NCBI GenBank assembly: GCA_029979485.1
Contig: JAPOHK010000012.1
Location: forward strand, 1-14,341
Direction of reading: 5' to 3'
Origin: Candidatus Planktophila limnetica
GTDB taxonomy: Bacteria > Actinomycetota > Actinomycetes > Nanopelagicales > Nanopelagicaceae
DNA length: 14,341 nucleotides
Position numbers and translations under genes: made by a program. Below, in pieces: positions 7,108-14,341 of this stretch (position 1 is its first letter; every line of letters begins with the position of its first letter). Below the pieces are notes generated by a model. The model worked only from the letters and a program-made list of their open reading frames with translations. It was not told the origin of the DNA and made no database searches.

Positions 7108-8232
7108 CTACATAACTAATTCGCGGACGATTCGATCTGCAATCAAACGCCCCACTGGGGTCAATGTGACGCTATCGCCCTGTAAAGAAACATAGCCATT
7201 TTCTTTATAGATTGCCAAACGTTCTAAGTGATGCGGAGCTAGTTCGTCAAAGGAAATTCCTGCGCGCATGCGTATGGATAACATTATTTTTTCATCTTGA
7301 ATTTGTTCGGCTGTAAGTACTTCACTTTCGTGAATTGGAGTCTCTCCCGCAAATATACGAGTTTTGTAAGCAGATGGATGTTTAACATTCCAAAAACGTT
7401 TTCCATTCATATGTGAGTGCGCACCAGGACCAAGTCCCCACCAATTAGCGTTGTGCCAGTATGCAATGTTGTGTTTGCACTCATGCCCAGGTTTTGACCA
7501 ATTGCTCAATTCATACCAACTCATGCCGTGTGCTTCGCAGAGAGAATCAACTAACAAATACATATCTGCCATCGCATCATCATCAGGCATTGCTGTATCG
7601 CCGCGTTTAATTTGTGCAGCTAACTTTGTTCCCGTCTCAACTATCAAAGCGTATGCACTGATGTGATCAATATCTAGAGCAAGTGCGCTTTCTACAGTTA
7701 TTCGCCAATCATCGAGTGATTCACCAGGTGTTCCATAAATTAAATCAACACTAATACTTGCAAATCCAGCTGCGCGGGCAGCATCAACTGCCTTCTTTAC
7801 GTTCTCAGGATTGTGTGTGCGATCAAGTGTTTCAAGCACGTGTGGGATAAATGATTGTGCACCGAAGGAAATACGATTAAAACCTACGCTGATGTAGTCA
7901 GCTAATTTTTCAGGCGTAACAGAGTCAGGGTTTGCCTCCAGTGTAATTTCGGCGCCATCTCGTAATCCATTGTGTTCGCGAATAGCAGTAATGACTCGAC
8001 CTAGATCTTTTGCTGGCAATAAAGAGGGGGTTCCGCCGCCAAAAAAGATTGTCGAAACAGGATCCTTTGGCGCACTCTTTAACTCTTGAACAACTGCGTC
8101 TATGTAATCCGCTGAAACAACTTCTAAAGTTGCACCATCTTGTAGTTCTGTAGGTGTGTAGGTATTGAAATCGCAATAGCCACAACGTTTAATGCAATAA
8201 GGTATGTGAACATAAATAGATAAGTCAGTCAT
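7108..8232 (-). CDS. hemW: Radical SAM heme chaperone HemW
   Basis: This 374-residue protein begins IYVHIPYCIKRCGYCDFNTY (6-25), with the 4Fe-4S ligands Cys13, Cys17 and Cys20 of radical SAM enzymes. It continues with FFGGGTPSLL (SAM-binding), LEANPDSV, NRISFGAQSF, SVDLIYGTPGES and the HemN-like C-terminal ELSNWSKPGHECKHNIAYW and GPGAHSH. The CxxxCxxC followed by DF, and the absence of the HemN N-terminal extension, point to HemW, a heme-binding chaperone, rather than true coproporphyrinogen dehydrogenase. The lepA-hemW order is conserved in many bacteria and supports this. The ATG at 8232-8230 follows the lepA stop by eight bases, with TAAGGA as a likely ribosome site within that junction. 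Confidence 0.95.
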   Translation of the reverse strand: MTDLSIYVHIPYCIKRCGYCDFNTYTPTELQDGATLEVVSADYIDAVVQELKSAPKDPVSTIFFGGGTPSLLPAKDLGRVITAIREHNGLRDGAEITLEANPDSVTPEKLADYISVGFNRISFGAQSFIPHVLETLDRTHNPENVKKAVDAARAAGFASISVDLIYGTPGESLDDWRITVESALALDIDHISAYALIVETGTKLAAQIKRGDTAMPDDDAMADMYLLVDSLCEAHGMSWYELSNWSKPGHECKHNIAYWHNANWWGLGPGAHSHMNGKRFWNVKHPSAYKTRIFAGETPIHESEVLTAEQIQDEKIMLSIRMRAGISFDELAPHHLERLAIYKENGYVSLQGDSVTLTPVGRLIADRIVRELVM

Positions 8233-8240
8233 GTCCGTCC

Positions 8241-10112
8241 TTACTTACGCGCGGCTTTCACCTTTTCGATATCAGCATCAGTTGCAAGGGCTGCTACGAA
8301 TGCTTCTTGTGGAACTTCAACGCGTCCCACCATCTTCATGCGCTTTTTGCCCTCCTTCTGCTTTTCAAGGAGTTTGCGCTTACGTGAAATATCTCCGCCG
8401 TAACACTTCGCCAAAACATCTTTACGAATCGCTCTAATATTTTCGCGAGCAATGATGCGCGCACCAATTGCAGCCTGAATAGGAACTTCGAATTGCTGAC
8501 GTGGAATTAGCTCGCGCAACTTACTTGTCATCATTACACCGTATGCATAAGCCTTATCGCGGTGAACCACGGCACTAAATGCATCGACTGCTTCGCCCTG
8601 TAGCAAAATATCTACCTTAACGAGATTGCCTTCCTCATCGCCCTTTTCTTCGTAATCTAATGAGGCATACCCACGTGTGCGAGATTTCAATTGATCAAAG
8701 AAGTCAAAGACGATTTCTGCAAGAGGCAAGGTGTAACGAATTTCTACTCGATCTTCGGAGAGATAATCCATACCCAGCAATAAACCTCGGCGCTCTTGGC
8801 AGAGTTCCATGATGGTTCCGATGAATTCAGATGGAGCAAGAATTGTTGCTTTCACAATTGGTTCGCGAACTGTTGCGATTTTTCCATCAGGAAATTCAGA
8901 GGGATTTGTAACTCGAACTTCTTTTCCATCGTCTAAAGTCACTTGATACACAACGTTTGGAGCAGTTGATATTAGGTTTAACTTTGATTCGCGCTCTAGA
9001 CGTTCGCGCACAATTTCCATATGCAAAAGACCTAAGAAGCCACATCGGAAACCAAAGCCGAGGGCTGCTGAAGATTCTGGTTCGTAAACCAGTGCAGCAT
9101 CATTGAGTTGTAACTTATCTAAAGCTTCGCGAAGTGCTGGATAGTCAGCGCCATCTAAAGGATATAGACCAGAGAAAACCATTGGCTTTGGATCTTTATA
9201 ACCAGATAGTGGCGACTTAGTTGGATTGTTATACGTTGTAACAGTGTCACCCACACGTGATTGACGAACATCTTTTACGCCAGTAATTAAATAACCTACT
9301 TCGCCAACTCCCAAACCTTTACTTGGTAGTGGCTCTGGAGAGATAACTCAAACTTCAAGCATTTCGTGGCGTACACCTGTTGAAAACATTTGAATTTGAT
9401 CGCGTGGAGATAAGTGACCATCAACAACACGCACATATGTAACTACACCGCGATAGGAGTCGTACACAGAGTCAAAGATAAGTGCACGTGCAGGTGCGTC
9501 TGCATCGCCCACTGGTGCTGGTATTTGAGAAATAATTTGATCGAGTAACTCTGCAACACCTTCGCCAGTTTTTCCAGATACGCGCAAGCAATCTTCAGGT
9601 TCGCAGCCGATAAGTTTTGCAAGCTCTGCTGCAAACTTTTCTGGTTGCGCGTTAGGCAAATCAATCTTGTTAAGCACGGGAATAATCGTGAGGTTGTTCT
9701 CCATCGCCAGATAAAGGTTGGCAAGAGTTTGAGCTTCGATGCCTTGTGCACAATCAACGAGCAATACTGCGCCTTCACATGCAGCCAGCGAGCGCGAAAC
9801 TTCGTAAGTAAAGTCAACGTGACCAGGTGTATCAATCATGTTCAGGATGTATTCCTGCCCATCGATTCCGCTACGCCAAGGAAGACGAACCGCTTGAGAT
9901 TTAATCGTGATTCCGCGTTCGCGTTCGATATCCATACGATCGAGATATTGCGCGCGCATATTGCGTGCTTCTACGACTTCTGTGATTCCAAGCATGCGAT
10001 CGGCAAGTGTTGATTTACCGTGGTCGATGTGAGCGATGATGCAGAAATTACGAATCTGCTCCGGCTTTGTAGCAGCAGGTTGCGGGGCTTTATCTAGGGA
10101 TATCGCAGGCAT
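8241..10112 (-). pseudogene. lepA: Elongation factor 4 / LepA, interrupted by one in-frame TGA
   Basis: This 624-codon frame encodes an otherwise complete LepA, the ribosome-bound GTPase that back-translocates or remodels stalled ribosomes. G motifs are AHIDHGKST (27-35), [17 protein letters not shown] and NKID. The C-terminal half has [40 protein letters not shown] and the LepA-specific tail [20 protein letters not shown]. Codon 255 (9350-9348) is TGA where the family has Gly, within LEV-stop-VISPEP of domain II. The reading frame is unchanged on both sides, so this is a point difference and not a frameshift. Everything after it is intact, which argues for a very recent mutation or a consensus error. 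The ATG at 10112 has GAGG nine bases upstream. If real, a 254-residue fragment with the G domain would be made, with no good restart after it. Confidence 0.9.
9348..9350 (-). other. Premature TGA codon in lepA (expected Gly)
   Basis: The + strand reads tca at 9348-9350, giving TGA after GAA GTT and before GTT ATC TCT. LepA proteins have E(V/I)G(V/I)(I/V)SPEP here. One G-to-T change turns GGA into TGA, so GGA is the likely ancestral or true codon. Confidence 0.9.
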
Positions 10113-10149
10113 CTAAATTAGCCTCGCAGTTAATTGGTAAAAGTAAGAA

Positions 10150-10419
10150 TTAACGAACGCCGGCTTTATTAGCCGCACTCGCCATTGAAGACTTCTTGTT
10201 AGCAGCTGTGTTCTTATGAAGAACTCCCTTAGCAACTGCGATGTCTAGTGCCTTTGATGCACTGCGAAGTTCTGTTGTGATTACAGCCTTGTCACCAGCA
10301 GTTACTGCATCGCGGAATTTACGAACAGCGGTCTTGATTGATGAGCTAACAGCCTTATTGCGAAGGCGTGCCTTCTCATTGGTCTTGATTCGCTTAATCT
10401 GCGACTTGATATTTGCCAC
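10150..10419 (-). CDS. rpsT: 30S ribosomal protein S20
   Basis: This 89-residue, very basic protein begins [20 protein letters not shown] (2-21) and continues [19 protein letters not shown], the conserved helical N-terminal half of S20. The C-terminal part has [20 protein letters not shown]. It binds 16S rRNA helices early in 30S assembly. Length is normal. The start codon is GTG (10419-10417) with a modest GAAGTGAG site; the family sequence begins exactly here. Non-ATG starts fit the poor initiation known for S20 genes in other bacteria, where they help autoregulation. It is the first gene after the only sizeable intergenic gap and is followed by lepA after 37 bases, so it probably leads the rpsT-lepA-hemW transcript. 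Confidence 0.97.
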   Translation of the reverse strand: MANIKSQIKRIKTNEKARLRNKAVSSSIKTAVRKFRDAVTAGDKAVITTELRSASKALDIAVAKGVLHKNTAANKKSSMASAANKAGVR

Positions 10420-10450
10420 GTGAAAAACTCACTTCTCTTTTGTAGTGCGA

Positions 10451-10469
10451 ATTAATAAGGGTTATTAAT
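10451..10469. repeat. Perfect AT-rich palindrome in the rpsT leader
   Basis: ATTAATAAGGGTTATTAAT has two exact 8-base arms around a GGG centre. It lies 31 bases upstream of the rpsT GTG, just downstream of the proposed -10. Such a site could be a protein operator overlapping the start of transcription or a weak leader hairpin. No T run follows, so it is not an intrinsic terminator. The binding partner is unknown. Confidence 0.55.
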
Positions 10470-10477
10470 AGATGCGT

Positions 10478-10507
10478 AGGCTACCAGCGCGTGCCCCTTA
10501 CGCTCAA
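10478..10507 (-). promoter_or_regulatory. Candidate sigma70-type promoter for rpsT-lepA-hemW
   Basis: Reading the minus strand, TTGAGC (10507-10502, overlapping the holA stop) is a 4/6 match to the -35 consensus. An 18-base spacer ends in TGG, and TAGCCT (10483-10478) fits the actinobacterial TAnnnT -10 with an extended TGn. This is the only gap long enough (84 bases) to hold a full promoter before rpsT. The rest of the gap holds only the palindrome and the ribosome site. The assignment is by pattern only. Confidence 0.4.
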
Positions 10508-11466
10508 ACTGAGATCGGGCGTCCATTTCGAGCGGTAGCTATCTCTGAAATCGCCTTTTCGAGTGCGTAAATCGGGTCACTCGCAGCCCCTTTCACATCG
10601 GCATCAGCCTGCGCCACTGCTGCAACTGCAGCGGTTAATCCCTTGGGAGTCCACCCTGCAAGTTGGCGACGCGCTTTATCTATTTGCCACGGAGCCATTG
10701 CAAGGGAACCTGCTAATTCAAATGATTTTACATTTCTATTTGCACCTGAAACTTTTGCTAATCCACGAATTGCAGATGCCAGAGCACTCGTAATCATGAC
10801 TGGATCTGTGCCAGTTGCAATTGCTCCACGCAGAGTAATAAGTGCTTGCGCAAGATTGCCTTCGAGTGCAATGTCTGCAACGTCAAAGCCAGTTGTTTCG
10901 ATTCGTCCTTGATGAAATTTTTCAACGTGGGCTTCATCAATTGTTCCAGCTGGAGCATCAGAGACAATTTGTGAACATGCTGCACTGAGTTCGCGTAAAT
11001 CTCCGCCAACTGCATTAACGAGAGCAGTGACTGCAGCAGGTGATGCTTTGCGACCTAAATCTAAAAATAGATTGCGAACAAATTCTTGTTTTTCGCTCTC
11101 TTTCTTAAGTGGCTCACACGCGATGATGGTGGCTTTAGCTTTCTTAATTGCATCCAGTAACGCTTTGCCTTTAACGCCACCCTTATGTATGAAAATTACT
11201 GTCGTTGTCGCATCCACATTATCCAAATAACGCGTGATTTCATCGCGAGACTCTTCGGGTAAATCCTGTAGCTCTTTAATGACCAATGCACGGCGCTGCG
11301 AAAAAAGTGAAGGCGCAAGTGCATCTGAGATGTCTCCCACAATGACTTCGGATGCAAAGAGAGTTGTAATTTCTGCGTTTTCTTCTTTAAGTTGTGATGT
11401 CAGTTTGAGTAATGCGCTATCTGCGAGTGCGCCTTCAGAGCCTAGGATGAGATAGAGGTTGTCCAT
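10504..11466 (-). CDS. holA: DNA polymerase III subunit delta (HolA)
   Basis: This 320-residue protein matches the actinobacterial HolA pattern. NLYLILGSEGALADSALLKL (3-22) is the degenerate P-loop region. TLFASEVIVGDISDALAPSLFSQRRALVIK, ESRDEITRYLDN and VIFIHKGGVKGKAL follow in the AAA+ domain. VTALVNAVGGDLRELSAACSQI is the lid, and the C-terminal collar domain ends with WTPKGLTAAVAAVAQADADVKGA. HolA opens the beta sliding clamp within the clamp loader. The ATG at 11466 is preferred because AGGAG lies five bases upstream; a GTG directly before it would be too close. The gene starts eight bases after the comEC stop, and comEA-comEC-holA is a standard bacterial gene order. Confidence 0.95.
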   Translation of the reverse strand: MDNLYLILGSEGALADSALLKLTSQLKEENAEITTLFASEVIVGDISDALAPSLFSQRRALVIKELQDLPEESRDEITRYLDNVDATTTVIFIHKGGVKGKALLDAIKKAKATIIACEPLKKESEKQEFVRNLFLDLGRKASPAAVTALVNAVGGDLRELSAACSQIVSDAPAGTIDEAHVEKFHQGRIETTGFDVADIALEGNLAQALITLRGAIATGTDPVMITSALASAIRGLAKVSGANRNVKSFELAGSLAMAPWQIDKARRQLAGWTPKGLTAAVAAVAQADADVKGAASDPIYALEKAISEIATARNGRPISV

Positions 11467-11471
11467 CACTG

Positions 11472-11476
11472 CTCCT
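11472..11476 (-). promoter_or_regulatory. Shine-Dalgarno of holA overlapping the comEC stop
   Basis: AGGAG overlaps the comEC TAG and lies five bases before the ATG at 11466. It picks that ATG over the adjacent GTG and implies coupled translation of comEC and holA. Confidence 0.65.
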
Positions 11477-13580
11477 ATCCCAATCGAAATATATGTATTC
11501 CGGATCGCGCTAACTTTATTGATAAGCGATGCTTTTGTGCAGCAATTGCAATCGCACCATCTGTATCTGTTCGCACAACCCTTGCGCCGAGTCTAGTCAG
11601 AGCCGCCACCGTTTGTGGAGCGGGATGTCCGTACGTATTTCCAACGCCAACGCTAATCATCGCAATTGCCGGAGATAGATTCGCCATAAATTCTGGGTCT
11701 TGAAACTTCGACCCATGGTGACAGACTTTGTAAATATCAACGTGCGTAACATCTGCTCGTAAGAGTTCTTGAACTGGGGGCTCTAAATCTCCTGCCGCAA
11801 AGAGTGAAAAATCTGGCGATGAGAACATGGTTGCAATGCTTGAATTATTAATCGCTGAACCATCACCGGGATTTGTTGCAAATTGCCCTGTCGTTGTCAG
11901 TGGCCATAAAACTTTAATGTCAATATTGGAAAACCTGCTGCGCATTCCGCGTGTAACAATTTGAACGTTTACTCCTTTGAGCCAATTTTGCACTCGCGCA
12001 CTTTCAAATATCGGGTCGGTGTTATTGCTGACCCAAACTTGACCAACTCGTCGTTTTTTTAATAATCCTGGCAGACCTTCTACGTGATCGGCATGAAAGT
12101 GAGAAAGTATTAACAACGGTATCTCGCGAATTCCAAGTGCTTTAAGGCATGCATCTTCAAGGGCTGCATCTGGACCAACATCTACAACGATTGCTCGGTG
12201 ATTTCCCAAGTTAATGACCGAAGAATCACCTTGCCCAATATCGCAATTAGCAACACTCCAATCTCCTCCGGGCCAACGTCCAATCCATGTAACAAATAGA
12301 AGTACACAGAGCGCAATAGCGACGTATTTTTTCCAATGTGCTTGCAACAACGTGCGCGCAAACCAGAGCGCAATGAGCAGTCCGATTAAGATTGCACTGC
12401 TCATTTGCAATACCGGAAATTGAGCAGCCCAATGTGCTATCCACGTAATAAACGCAGCAGGAAAGTGGATTACAAATATCAGAACGCGAGTCACAATGGG
12501 TGCAAAGGGAGAAATTAATGCAGAGATAAATCCAATTATTGTGATGGGAGCAACGGCAGGTGCTGCAAGCAAATTTGCGATCACACTCATTGGCGCTAGA
12601 TAACCTGCGATAGCGATTAATACCGGTGAACAGAAAATGGTTGCTGCAATAGGAGGCGCTATGGCTTCACTTATTAACTTTGGCAAATACTTTGAAAGCC
12701 AAGCAATAATGCGTGGTGCAAAGAGCAGTAAACCTGCAGTTGCTAAAACAGATAACGCAAAGCCTGCGTCCCGCGCTTGCCAAGGATCCCCAATGACAAC
12801 AGCAGCAATTGCAAAACCTAGAGCGGGTAAAGAATCGCTGGGCCTGCGAGAACCTTTAGCCACTAATAACACCGCAGCCATTGCAGCTGCGCGCAATACA
12901 GATGGAGATGGTCGAACGAGTGCGATGAAGGATGCAAGGAAAATCGCTGTCGCACCTAAGCGCCATCTAATGGAGCGAACAAAGAATTGCATAGCCCACA
13001 AAATAAATGCAGAAACAATTGCAAAATTAGCACCACTTACGGCAACCAAGTGAGTTAATCCAGAGCGCTTCATATCGGCCTTAAAAGTTGGACTTTGTTT
13101 AGAAGTATCTCCGAGAACCATTCCTGGAATCAGTGCACCGGCATCTCCTGGTCCACTGTTAATTCGTAGACCATTTCGAATAGAAGCCAAACTCTTTGCC
13201 CATCTAGATGCTTCTGTTCGTATTTTGATATCGCCTCGCACAAATACAAGGGCTGCAACTCGTGCCTCTTTACTTACAACTGCTGTGCCGCGAAAGTGAA
13301 TTTTTTGACCTGGCAATAAGTGCGCGACTGTTCGTGACGGCGTAACAATTCGAATTGGTATTCGTAATTCATAATTCTTCCCACCAGCGCTAACGAATTG
13401 TGCTCGAGCCATAAATGTGTAATTTCGCAATGCAAAATATGAACCGCTCACTTTGGGCGCACTTAGTACGGGATCTGTTGCTACTTGCGCAGTGATATCT
13501 ATCGGTTGATCTAAATGAGTGCGAATCGCATTATTAGCAAGCGATGCTTGTCGCAGTGACATTACGGTGGAACCAAGCAA
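11475..13580 (-). CDS. comEC: ComEC/Rec2 family DNA-uptake channel protein
   Basis: ComEC carries single-stranded DNA across the cytoplasmic membrane during transformation. From a TTG at 13580 the frame gives 701 residues: an OB-like extracytoplasmic region (about 25-125), the Competence domain with many membrane helices (about 150-430, including GLTHLVAVSGANFAIV near 174-189) and a C-terminal metallo-beta-lactamase-like domain. The latter has DIGQGDSSVINLG, VVDVGPD, the metal motif SHFHADH (493-499), AGDLEPPVQELL and CHHGSK. The start is doubtful: the open frame continues upstream to 13779 and codes for a convincing N-terminal membrane segment, but it holds no ATG, GTG or TTG before 13580. 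The coordinates use the first canonical start; the natural protein is probably about 53 residues longer. It lies downstream of comEA and eight bases before holA. Confidence 0.93.
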   Translation of the reverse strand: MLGSTVMSLRQASLANNAIRTHLDQPIDITAQVATDPVLSAPKVSGSYFALRNYTFMARAQFVSAGGKNYELRIPIRIVTPSRTVAHLLPGQKIHFRGTAVVSKEARVAALVFVRGDIKIRTEASRWAKSLASIRNGLRINSGPGDAGALIPGMVLGDTSKQSPTFKADMKRSGLTHLVAVSGANFAIVSAFILWAMQFFVRSIRWRLGATAIFLASFIALVRPSPSVLRAAAMAAVLLVAKGSRRPSDSLPALGFAIAAVVIGDPWQARDAGFALSVLATAGLLLFAPRIIAWLSKYLPKLISEAIAPPIAATIFCSPVLIAIAGYLAPMSVIANLLAAPAVAPITIIGFISALISPFAPIVTRVLIFVIHFPAAFITWIAHWAAQFPVLQMSSAILIGLLIALWFARTLLQAHWKKYVAIALCVLLFVTWIGRWPGGDWSVANCDIGQGDSSVINLGNHRAIVVDVGPDAALEDACLKALGIREIPLLILSHFHADHVEGLPGLLKKRRVGQVWVSNNTDPIFESARVQNWLKGVNVQIVTRGMRSRFSNIDIKVLWPLTTTGQFATNPGDGSAINNSSIATMFSSPDFSLFAAGDLEPPVQELLRADVTHVDIYKVCHHGSKFQDPEFMANLSPAIAMISVGVGNTYGHPAPQTVAALTRLGARVVRTDTDGAIAIAAQKHRLSIKLARSGIHIFRLG

Positions 13581-13739
13581 GAGTGCAGCAACAAATATAA
13601 GAACTCGAACTTTTTTGCCCGCAAGAGAGATGAAAAAGATTGCCAGAGCAACGAGTGAAACTCTCCATGGTGCTAAGGCGCTCTGTGTTAGTGCACCAAT
13701 CCAAATTGCTGATCCCAGAGCAATTGCCCTGAAATCAAC
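13581..13739 (-). other. Open N-terminal extension of comEC without a canonical start codon
   Basis: In frame with comEC this stretch reads VDFRAIALGSAIWIGALTQS, then a second hydrophobic run LVALAIFFISLAG, then KKVRVLIFVAALLLGSTVM. This is the usual ComEC beginning (a VDLR/MDLR-like start followed by hydrophobic helices). The codon for the first residue is GTT at 13739-13737, where GTG would be a normal start; it touches the comEA stop codon. Non-canonical candidates are this GTT, or ATT at 13772-13770 inside comEA. No strong Shine-Dalgarno precedes either. I infer that this belongs to the comEC protein. Confidence 0.65.
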
Positions 13740-14341
13740 TAGACGCTGATTTTCTCTTTGAACTGTGCGAATTTCGCATCACCAATGCCAGAGACTTTTA
13801 GTAAATCTTCCACAGCAGTAAATGGTCCATTTGCAGTGCGAAAAGCAATTATTCGCTTTGCAATAACTGGACCAATTCCATCTAAAGAATCTAAATCTGA
13901 AGCCGTTGCGCGATTTATATTTATCGGTCCACGGGGTGCAGATGCTTTTGAACCAGCACGTACTCGTGTTCCGGCTTTATAAATGAGATCAACATAAATC
14001 TGTTCACCATCTTTAATTACGCGAGCAAGGTTTAATTCAGATAGCGCTGCTTTTGCCTTGGCTCCCCCTGCAGCGCGTATCGCATCAATAACGCGCGAAC
14101 CCGCTGGTAATTCATAGACTCCAGGTGAAACAACTTCGCCTGTAACATCAATGACTAGAGCAGGTGCAACGATCTGTGTGGGTGCAATTGTTTCTGCGAC
14201 TACAACCTCGGATTTGCCGCTAAAGACTACGAATAAAGAGAGTGCAATAAGCACGCCGGCAACTGCTCCGAGTGTGCGACGTTGTGTGGTTGTGAAGTGT
14301 AAATCGATCCACCACTGTGTGAAGTCGTCCCATTTTTGATG
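13739..14341 (-). CDS. comEA: ComEA-like DNA-binding competence protein, 5' end outside window
   Basis: The frame is open from the right edge to TAG at 13741-13739, giving 200 visible residues. A basic cytoplasmic stretch (up to TTTQRRT, about 18-24) precedes one membrane anchor (about 25-44, GAVAGVLIALSLFVVFSG). An SLBB/soluble-ligand domain follows (about 60-115, VIDVTGEVVSPGVYELPAGS). The C-terminal helix-hairpin-helix pair reads ININRATASDLDSLDGIGPV and later VEDLLKVSGIGDAKF, which bind double-stranded DNA without sequence specificity. ComEA is the surface receptor that feeds DNA to ComEC. A GTG at 14254 could act as a start, but it would cut the membrane anchor, and the upstream frame reads as natural protein, so the true start is probably outside the window. 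Confidence 0.94.
   Translation of the reverse strand, partial: HQKWDDFTQWWIDLHFTTTQRRTLGAVAGVLIALSLFVVFSGKSEVVVAETIAPTQIVAPALVIDVTGEVVSPGVYELPAGSRVIDAIRAAGGAKAKAALSELNLARVIKDGEQIYVDLIYKAGTRVRAGSKASAPRGPININRATASDLDSLDGIGPVIAKRIIAFRTANGPFTAVEDLLKVSGIGDAKFAQFKEKISV

Noticed and set aside
7108..8232. hemW as oxygen-independent coproporphyrinogen III oxidase (hemN)
   Set aside because: The protein is short at the N-terminus, has the HemW-type CxxxCxxC-DF beginning and sits next to lepA, all of which favour HemW.
8241..9314. Second half of lepA as an independent gene starting at TTG 9314
   Set aside because: It begins in the middle of domain II. The AAAGG before the TTG is too close to serve as a ribosome site, and the intervening codons match LepA (VISPEP...SKG).
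9645..10013. 122-residue open frame on the + strand inside lepA
   Set aside because: It is antisense to the conserved G domain of lepA, with no recognisable domain or ribosome site.
8241..10112. UGA read as glycine or selenocysteine in lepA
   Set aside because: Several genes here end at TGA at the expected protein end (phoH, ybeY, rsmE, holA), so a general reassignment does not fit. No SECIS-like hairpin was recognised after the codon, and LepA is not a selenoprotein family.
10420..10503. Intrinsic terminator after holA
   Set aside because: The only hairpin-forming sequence is AT-rich and has no T run after it in the direction of transcription.
12637..13053. 138-residue open frame on the + strand inside comEC
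   Set aside because: It lies antisense to the membrane domain of comEC, has low-complexity Ala/Lys-rich composition and no known motif. It is best explained as a shadow of comEC codon usage.

Overview
The window looks like a piece of a streamlined, AT-leaning actinobacterial chromosome. All genes lie on the minus strand. Spacing between genes is a few bases or an overlap, apart from one 84-base gap. The gene order comEA-comEC-holA-rpsT-lepA-hemW-hrcA-dnaJ-rsmE-HIT-phoH-ybeY-CNNM-cdd-like is the conserved block known from Actinobacteria (compare the hrcA-dnaJ2-rsmE-phoH-ybeY region of mycobacteria). The low GC by eye, the compact spacing and a lone DoxX-type gene suggest a freshwater planktonic lineage such as acI/Nanopelagicales. 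That placement is inference; no marker here proves it. All genes are read from high to low coordinates.

Layout in transcription order. (1) 14341-11475: comEA (5' end outside the window) and comEC, the periplasmic DNA receptor and the membrane channel for DNA uptake, followed by holA (DNA polymerase III delta) at 11466-10504. (2) 10503-10420: the only real intergenic gap, with a plausible sigma70-type promoter and a perfect AT-rich palindrome in the rpsT leader. (3) 10419-7108: rpsT, lepA and hemW. lepA is interrupted by one in-frame TGA at a normally glycine codon. (4) 7095-3909: a small DoxX-like membrane protein, hrcA, dnaJ (type with zinc fingers) and rsmE. (5) 3904-545: HIT hydrolase, phoH, ybeY, CNNM/CorC-type CBS membrane protein and a degenerate cytidine-deaminase-like protein. 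phoH-ybeY and ybeY-CNNM are joined by ATGA stop/start overlaps. (6) 512-1: the 5' two thirds or so of a fumarylacetoacetate-hydrolase-family gene that runs off the left edge.

Functionally the block mixes translation and ribosome quality control (S20, LepA, RsmE, YbeY), heat-shock control (HrcA, DnaJ), heme-related radical SAM chemistry (HemW), replication (HolA) and competence (ComEA/ComEC). No mobile element, CRISPR array, tRNA, rRNA or phage gene was seen, and no stretch over 300 bases lacks a gene. I found no evidence of a new multi-gene system. The items most worth checking are the in-frame stop in lepA, the missing canonical start codon of comEC, the deaminase-like protein that has lost its catalytic residues, and the palindrome in the rpsT leader.
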